This document shows positions 50,712-56,646 of a stretch of DNA of 56,646 nt, piece after piece (position 1 is the stretch's first letter; every line of letters starts with the position of its first letter). The notes below the pieces were generated by a model. That model was not told the DNA's origin and made no database searches. It worked only from the letters and a program-made list of their open reading frames with translations. The position numbers and the translations under genes were made by a program. Source of the stretch: Lacisediminihabitans sp. (GTDB lineage: Bacteria; Actinomycetota; Actinomycetes; Actinomycetales; Microbacteriaceae); assembly GCA_025362355.1 (NCBI GenBank), contig JANYGT010000030.1:1-56646 (forward strand), written 5' to 3'.

Positions 50712-51950
50712 ATGTTCACTCCTACCCGAGCTGCAGGCCTTGAGGCCCTGGATGCGTTTGTTCCGCATGCGGGGGCCGAGTACGCGAGAGGCCGCAATCT
50801 CGATACGGGAGGCGATCGCAACAACGTGTCCGGTCTCTCGCCGTACATCCGGCATCGGCTCCTCACCGAACGCGAAGTGGTCGCCGCAGTGCTCGAGCAG
50901 CACGGGGCGAGTGCGTCCCAGAAGTTCGTGCAAGAGGTGTTCTGGCGTACGTACTGGAAGGGGTGGCTCGAGCAGAATCCGGAGGTGTGGCGGCGGTATC
51001 GGCGCGAGCTCGCCGACGACTGGCTCACCGACGCGGCCGACACCCCCGGGTATCGCGAGGCCATCGAGGGGCGAACCGGCATCGACGCGATGGACTCGTG
51101 GGCTCGCGAGCTCATCGACACCGGATACCTGCACAACCACACTCGCATGTGGTTCGCCAGTATCTGGATCTTCACGCTTGGCCTGCCGTGGCAGCTGGGT
51201 GCTGACTTCTTCTTGCGTCACCTCCTGGACGGGGATGCTGCGTCCAACACGCTCTCGTGGCGGTGGGTCGCCGGGCTGCAGACCCGAGGCAAGACGTATC
51301 TCGCCACGGTGTCCAACATCTCTCGCTACACCGACGGCCGGTTCTCGCCCACCGGACTCGCCACCAGCGCGCACGCTCTGGTCGAGGAGCCGCTTCCACC
51401 GCGAGGGGTCATCCCACCAGCCGACGCCGTGCCGGGCGGTGCGCGGCTGGGACTGCTGCTGCACGAGGAGGACCTCGATGCGGCGAGCCTTCTCCGCGAC
51501 CATCCGTGGCTCTCCGTCGACGACACGACCGCCGCCGCCTCCTCCGTCGATCGCATCGTCGCGACCGCCGTCGCCGCCGACCCCGAGAGCCGCTCGCCGT
51601 CCGGCGCGTCCGACGCGGTCCGGCGCTTCACCGCATCCGCCGTCGAGGATGCCGCCTCCCGCGCGCGGGATGTCGACGGACGCCCCGCCCGGGTGCTCGC
51701 TGACGCGCTCCCGTCCACGGTGCTGGAGTGGGCAGCATCCGAACGACTGGATGGCGTGGTGGTGGCGTACGCGCCCGTGGGGCCGGTGCAGGAGCGGGTT
51801 GCGTCACTGTGGCCGGCGCTGCGCTCGGAGGGAGTCACGCTCACCGCCGTTCGACGGCGGTGGGACAGCATCACGTGGCCGCACGCCGCGCGGGGGTTCT
51901 TCCCGTTCCGGGAGCAGATTCCGAGTCTGCTGCGGCAGCAGGGTCTCTGA
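50712..51950 (+). CDS. Cryptochrome/photolyase-like FAD-binding protein, apparently domain-permuted
   Basis: FAD-domain motifs at the N-terminus (GLSPYIRHRLLTEREVVAAVL, KFVQEVFWRTYWKGWL, GYLHNHTRMWFASIWIFTLGLPWQLGADFFLRHLLDGDAASNTLSWRWVAGLQTRGK); alpha/beta-like segment at the C-terminus. Confidence 0.85.
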   Translation: MFTPTRAAGLEALDAFVPHAGAEYARGRNLDTGGDRNNVSGLSPYIRHRLLTEREVVAAVLEQHGASASQKFVQEVFWRTYWKGWLEQNPEVWRRYRRELADDWLTDAADTPGYREAIEGRTGIDAMDSWARELIDTGYLHNHTRMWFASIWIFTLGLPWQLGADFFLRHLLDGDAASNTLSWRWVAGLQTRGKTYLATVSNISRYTDGRFSPTGLATSAHALVEEPLPPRGVIPPADAVPGGARLGLLLHEEDLDAASLLRDHPWLSVDDTTAAASSVDRIVATAVAADPESRSPSGASDAVRRFTASAVEDAASRARDVDGRPARVLADALPSTVLEWAASERLDGVVVAYAPVGPVQERVASLWPALRSEGVTLTAVRRRWDSITWPHAARGFFPFREQIPSLLRQQGL

Positions 51951-51997
51951 CACCGCACCGGCAGGTGTCAGAGTATTGCGAGACGAACGAGGCATTG

Positions 51998-52774
51998 ATG
52001 AAACCCACTGAGATTCACCAGCTGCATCCCCAGCGCTCCCTTCATGCGCTCGGCGATGACGACATCCTGACGTTGTACGGGACGACCGATCGCGCCGTTC
52101 CGGTGGTCCGAGCCAACTTCATCGCGAGTATCGATGGCTCATCGACCGTGGGCGGTCTGTCCGGTGGGTTGGGCGGTCCGGCAGACAAACGGGTCTTCGA
52201 CCTTCTCCGCCGGCTCAGCGACGTGATCGTGGTCGGGGCCGGGACCCTCCGATCGGAGAAGTACGACGCCATGCGGCTCAGCATGGAGGCGTCGCGGTGG
52301 CGCGTCGACCAAGGCCTGACCGCGCAGCCCCACTTCGCGATCGTGTCGGCGACACTGGATCTCGACCCGTCGAGCGACGTATTCGCGAACGCGCCGGTTC
52401 GTCCCCTTGTGTTGACCGCCGAGAGCGCTGACCCGAGCCGCCGCCACCGGCTCGATCGCGTCGCCGACGTGGTCAGCTGCGGTGACGTGCGGGCGGAAGC
52501 CGAGCAGCTGGTCGAGGCGCTCATTTCCCGCGGGCTGACCCAGGTGCACTGCGAAGGCGGGCCCCACCTGCTGGGAACACTGATCGCCGACGACGTGCTC
52601 GACGAACTGTGCCTCACCACCAGCCCGCTCCTCGAAGGGGGAATCGGACCGCGCATCGCTTCGGGAGGAGCGGACGCGGACGCAGTGAGTCGACCGATGT
52701 CGCTCAATCACGTGCTGATGTCGGCAAGCATGCTGTTCATCAAGTACTCGCGCAGTAGAGAGGCCTCACGATGA
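51998..52774 (+). CDS. RibD C-terminal/DHFR-fold reductase (pyrimidine reductase family)
   Basis: VPVVRANFIASIDGSSTVGGLSGGLGGPADKRVFDLLRRLSDVIVVGAGTLRSEKYD; VHCEGGPHLLGTLIADDVLDELCLTTSPLL. Confidence 0.92.
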   Translation: MKPTEIHQLHPQRSLHALGDDDILTLYGTTDRAVPVVRANFIASIDGSSTVGGLSGGLGGPADKRVFDLLRRLSDVIVVGAGTLRSEKYDAMRLSMEASRWRVDQGLTAQPHFAIVSATLDLDPSSDVFANAPVRPLVLTAESADPSRRHRLDRVADVVSCGDVRAEAEQLVEALISRGLTQVHCEGGPHLLGTLIADDVLDELCLTTSPLLEGGIGPRIASGGADADAVSRPMSLNHVLMSASMLFIKYSRSREASR

Positions 52775-53679
52775 TGCAACTCCCGCCGATCCGGATCCCA
52801 ATCCGGACTATCGGTGCTCGCACCTTCGACTTCTCGCGCCAGATCGCGGTGATGGCGGTCATCAACCGCACGCCGGACTCCTTCTACGACCGCGGCAAGA
52901 CCTTCGAACTCGACCGCGCCATCCAGGCCTGCCTGACGGCCGCCGAGCAGGGCGCCGACTGGGTGGACATCGGCGGGGTGAAGTTCGGCCCCGGCCCGGA
53001 GGTGCCGATCGCGGAGGAGATCGATCGCGTCGTCCCGGTCATCCGCGCGGTCGCCCAGAGCAGCGACGTCGTCATCTCGGTGGACACCTTCTGGCCCGAG
53101 GTCGCCCGGGCGGCGATCGAGGCGGGCGCCAACGTGGTGAACGACACCACCGGCATCCACTACCCCGAGCTGGCGGATGTCGTGGCCGACAGCGACGCGA
53201 CGCTGATCGTCACCCACAGCCTCGCCACGCCGCGAACGTGGCACCCGTCACCCAAGTATGACGATGTCGCCGGCGAGATCGCGGCCTTCCTCTCGGAACG
53301 CGCCGAGTTCGCCCAGTCTCGCGGCGTCCCGGAGTCGCGTCTCATCGTCGACCCCGGCCACGACCTCAACAAGAACACGCTCCAGTCGCTGGAGATCTCC
53401 CGCCGCCTCGACGAGATCTGCGCGCTCGGGTTCCCCACCCTGGTCGCCGTGTCGAACAAGGACTTCATCGGAGAATCCTTGGACCGCGCTCGTGACGGCC
53501 GGGTGGCGGGATCCCTCGCCGCGGCCACGCTCGCCGTCGCATCCGGGGCACGAATCGTGCGGATGCACAACGTGCAGGAATCGGTGGATGCGATGCGGAT
53601 GGTGGAAGCGATCGCGGGCTGGCGCAGCCCGGTCTCCCAGATCCACAACATGGGCGACCGCAACCCGGAGATCGCCTGA
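52771..53679 (+). CDS. Dihydropteroate synthase paralogue, FolP2-type
   Basis: VINRTPDSFYDRGKTF, DIGGVKFGPG, ISVDTFWPEVA, VDPGHDLNKNT, VSNKDFIGESL; ATGA overlap with the reductase. Confidence 0.92.
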   Translation: MMQLPPIRIPIRTIGARTFDFSRQIAVMAVINRTPDSFYDRGKTFELDRAIQACLTAAEQGADWVDIGGVKFGPGPEVPIAEEIDRVVPVIRAVAQSSDVVISVDTFWPEVARAAIEAGANVVNDTTGIHYPELADVVADSDATLIVTHSLATPRTWHPSPKYDDVAGEIAAFLSERAEFAQSRGVPESRLIVDPGHDLNKNTLQSLEISRRLDEICALGFPTLVAVSNKDFIGESLDRARDGRVAGSLAAATLAVASGARIVRMHNVQESVDAMRMVEAIAGWRSPVSQIHNMGDRNPEIA

Positions 53680-53731
53680 TCGACCGTCCTGTGGCATAGC
53701 TCGCTCGCCGCCGTTTGTGTACAGCATCCGC

Positions 53732-54085
53732 ATGAGCGCGATCTCCATCACCCTGCGCGTCGCCACCCTGCTCGCGGGCGACGAACGGATGCCGGTCTAC
53801 AGCTACGTCATCGACCACCCCGGAAAGCGCATCAGCTCCCAGAACGTCGTCGTGGACTCCGGCCAGCAGCCGATCGTGCTGGCCGGTGACACAGCGGTCT
53901 GGTTCGGCGAGCTGGACGGCCCCGCGACCGAAGGCCAACGGCTGATCCGGGCGCTCAATCCCCGGCAGGTATGGCTCGCGCACTCAGCCACGCCCTGGCA
54001 ACCTGGGCCGGGAAGTTTGCTCGTCACAACCGACGGGATTGTGCGGAGTAGCTGCGGGGTCGCCGGACGCCTTACTTTCCAGTAG
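53732..54085 (+). pseudogene. Metallo-beta-lactamase-fold (lactonase-type) hydrolase with internal deletion
   Basis: N-terminus (ISITLRVATLLAGDERMPVYSYVIDHPGKRI) joined in frame to C-terminus (VVVDSGQQPIVLAGDTAVWFGELDGPATEGQRLIRALNPRQVWLAHSATPWQP); no HxHxDH metal motif. Confidence 0.75.
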
Positions 54086-54170
54086 TGGATCACTGTCGGA
54101 GCGTTGTTCACCAGTCGCTCGAGTTCGAGCAAGGCGGCCTAATGATGCCGCGGGACACCGAGGCTGAGAG

Positions 54171-55220
54171 CTAGTCAGTGCCAGCGGCGAGCGAGCGATT
54201 CGTCGTATCGGATGGCTCGTCTGTTTCCGCTCTCTGCCGCCGAGACCTGGCTTTCTCGGTCAGGTACCAGCCCTGGCGTGGACCGAACTCGACGGCATCC
54301 ATCCCGATGACCACTTTGCCGCGCGAGTGCATGCGGGCAAGGTCCTGGTAGGCCTGTGTCACATAGTCGAACGGGTAGAAACCGGAGACGACGACCGCGA
54401 TGCGCCGTTCCGCGACCATCGCGACGATCGACGAGAAGTCGGCCATGGCCTCCGTGTCGTCTGCTGGTGCGGTGAGATAGCGGATTTCGATGTCCCTCCG
54501 GTCAGGGCTTCGTATTGTGCGATGCTGCGGAACGCCGAGGCTCGATGCCAGTAGCTCGTAACCGCCGTGATTGTCGATGAAAGCCGTCACCGGACGGTCA
54601 CCCACGATGTCGCGGATGCGGCCTTCCACACCCTCGGCGTAGTCGACCGGGATGACGCGCAGCGCCCTCAGAAAATCATGATTCTCGGTACTCCCGAGAG
54701 CTAATACCTTCGCGCCCTGCTGCACTGCCAGCTGAATTTGGAGATGTCCGACGCCACCGGCCGCGGCGCCGACCACGAGCGTGTCGTCAGTACCGAGCTT
54801 CAGACTTCTGATCGAGTTCAGTGCAGTGCACCCCGCCAGGTACAAACCGCCTCCGACCTCTGGAGTCACAGTCGGTGGCTTTGGGATGATCGCGGACGCG
54901 GCGACGGCAATCCACGTCGCATGAGTGCCGGCTCCCGCCAGGTGGCCGAGCACCTCTTGCCCTTTTCGGAACGTTCGAACGCCGTCACCGACCGAAACGA
55001 TGATCCCGGCGAAGTCGACACCCTGACCGGACGGCAACTGCGTCGACACGAGATCTCGCAGTCGTCCTTCGCGCACGAATCGCTCGATGTGGTTCAAGCC
55101 CGCCGCCGACACCTTCACGATCACCTGGCCGGAGGCCGGCGTCGGACGCTCAATCGGAACGACATCGACCACGTCGAAATCGCCGAACTCCCGATATCGG
55201 ACCGCTTTGCCGTGCTTCAT
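54171..55220 (-). CDS. Zinc-binding alcohol dehydrogenase/quinone oxidoreductase (MDR)
   Basis: MKHGKAVRYREFGDFDVVDVVPIERPTPASGQVIVKVSAAGLNHIERFVREG; LVVGAAAGGVGHLQIQLAVQQGAKVLALGS. Confidence 0.93.
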   Translation of the reverse strand: MKHGKAVRYREFGDFDVVDVVPIERPTPASGQVIVKVSAAGLNHIERFVREGRLRDLVSTQLPSGQGVDFAGIIVSVGDGVRTFRKGQEVLGHLAGAGTHATWIAVAASAIIPKPPTVTPEVGGGLYLAGCTALNSIRSLKLGTDDTLVVGAAAGGVGHLQIQLAVQQGAKVLALGSTENHDFLRALRVIPVDYAEGVEGRIRDIVGDRPVTAFIDNHGGYELLASSLGVPQHRTIRSPDRRDIEIRYLTAPADDTEAMADFSSIVAMVAERRIAVVVSGFYPFDYVTQAYQDLARMHSRGKVVIGMDAVEFGPRQGWYLTEKARSRRQRAETDEPSDTTNRSLAAGTD

Positions 55221-55909
55221 CAGACCTCCATAGGCGAACGCACCGGCCCCCACGTCTAGCCTTGGACATGGCCACTTGAGGAGCTCGACGATGCCACCGC
55301 ATTGGGGGCGCGGCCGCTTCGACCTAGTCTCTGCGCCCGCTAGCTATTCGCACGAGCTCCACTCACACCCTCAGCCAGGCCTCAGGTTCGAACCGCGGCG
55401 CCGAGGCCTACACGAAACCCGGCCAAGTCGTCGTTGGTCTCGCCACTGGCAAGGGAAGGCCCTTGTTATGTACAGCCTCCTTCTCAGCTGGAGCCACAGG
55501 ATGTTCAAAGGCCTCGTCGAGCGCCCCGCCCGGGTTTAGCTCGATCATTGGTATCAATCGACGTAGCTCGTTGCCTGATCCGGGCAACGGGGAAGGTAGG
55601 TCCCGCCGGTAAGTGACCCCGGACATTTCACGCACCTCGCCGGAGTATGAGCTTCGCCGCTGTTATGAGCCGTGTGCTTGACCCGGAGGCTCATGATGGC
55701 GTCGAGAGGCCCGTGAATGCTGATGACCAGGGTGACTAGGGCCCGTCTCGCGGACAACGGATGACGACCGGTTGTGTCCAAAATGTGTCCACGGCCGCTT
55801 TCAAAGCCCCGCTCAATCTGCGTGGCTAGAAACTGTCACCTAACCGTGCAGCAGACCCCGGCCTCAAGCGTCGTTCGATCAAGGCCTCGACGGGACGCGA
55901 CCTCCGGGG

Positions 55910-56646
55910 TCAGGCGGCCATCGCCCCGTAACGCTTGTGGCCATGGACGTCGTAGCGGTCGAGCATCATGGCCTTCGACCAGACGCGGATGAAATCGCGG
56001 ACGAACCGCTCTTGCCCGTCGCTGCCCGCGTAGGCGTCGGCGATCGACCGCAGTTGCGCGTTCGAGCCGAATACCAGGTCACTCCGGGAGGCCCTCCAGC
56101 GAGCCTCGCCGGTCGCCTGAACCCGACCAGTGAAGGTCATCGCGGTCTCGTCGTCCTTCGTCCAGATGAGGTCGGTGTCGGTCAGATTCACGAGGAAGTC
56201 GGTCGTCAGGGTTCCGACGTGATCCGTGAGCACACCCAGGTCGGACCCGTCCCAGTTGCTGCCGAGCACGCGGAGCCCGGCGTGCAGGACGGTCCACTCC
56301 GGTGCGGTGAGAGTGAACAGGTTCGCCTTGTCGAGGAATGCCGCCTCGGGCGCGACGCCCGGAGCAAATTCTGCGAAGCGCTCGGACACGAAGTTGCGGA
56401 ACCCGTCCGCAATGGGTCGCAGCCACTCGAACATCTCGATGTCGGTCAACTCCTGCGTCGTGTCGACACGGCCTGGCGTAAACGGCACGCTGGCGTCCGA
56501 TCCTGCCGCCCGTGCCGCCTGCTCCACGGCCGCGCTGCCGGCGAGGACGATGAGGTCGGCCAGAGACACCGTCCGTCCGTCCGTCGTCGCCGTGAAAGCC
56601 GCCTGCACGTTCCGCAGCGCGTCGATGACTGGGACGGTGCGTCGGT
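55910..56646 (-). CDS. katG: Catalase-peroxidase, C-terminal part (runs off window)
   Basis: [89 protein letters not shown]. Confidence 0.96.
   Translation of the reverse strand, partial: RRTVPVIDALRNVQAAFTATTDGRTVSLADLIVLAGSAAVEQAARAAGSDASVPFTPGRVDTTQELTDIEMFEWLRPIADGFRNFVSERFAEFAPGVAPEAAFLDKANLFTLTAPEWTVLHAGLRVLGSNWDGSDLGVLTDHVGTLTTDFLVNLTDTDLIWTKDDETAMTFTGRVQATGEARWRASRSDLVFGSNAQLRSIADAYAGSDGQERFVRDFIRVWSKAMMLDRYDVHGHKRYGAMAA

Noticed and set aside
55377-55400. GGTTCGAACCGCGGCG as a partial tRNA 3' end
   Set aside because: No matching acceptor or anticodon arms upstream; T-loop-like string alone is insufficient.

Overview
High-GC actinobacterial (Microbacteriaceae-like) chromosomal segment. 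It opens in the first codons of rplJ (L10, minus strand) behind a structured L10-type leader with an attenuator. rplA, rplK, nusG, secE and tRNA-Trp lie about 18 kb away on the same strand. The intervening block holds a two-component system, a ROK-regulated carbohydrate cluster (family 5-type ABC transporter, two Gfo/Idh oxidoreductases, two TIM-barrel isomerases), a YqaJ-like nuclease and a DUF998 protein. The rest holds argP/lysE, an ABC-2 exporter with a two-component system, murB, MaoC dehydratases, DUF2252, a thiolase/SDR pair, cysE/cysK, a trans-sulfuration enzyme, a GH38 mannosidase with a GPH transporter, a MetNIQ-like transporter next to an FMN monooxygenase, and a partial katG. The two strongest leads are: (1) a tight three-gene operon at 50.7-53.7 kb encoding a cryptochrome/photolyase-like protein with apparently permuted domains, a RibD/DHFR-like reductase and a FolP2-type DHPS paralogue; (2) a 26-aa ORF at 28995-29075 ending in CESCQ, which resembles the redox tail of ribonucleotide reductase alpha, has its own RBS and terminator, and sits behind two NrdR-box-like palindromes 33 bp apart. 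The window also contains several hollowed-out genes (ABC ATPase/permease fusion, MBL lactonase lacking its core, UvrA-like tail) and two lesions in the ABC operon. All calls come from reading the sequence and recalling protein families; no searches were run.
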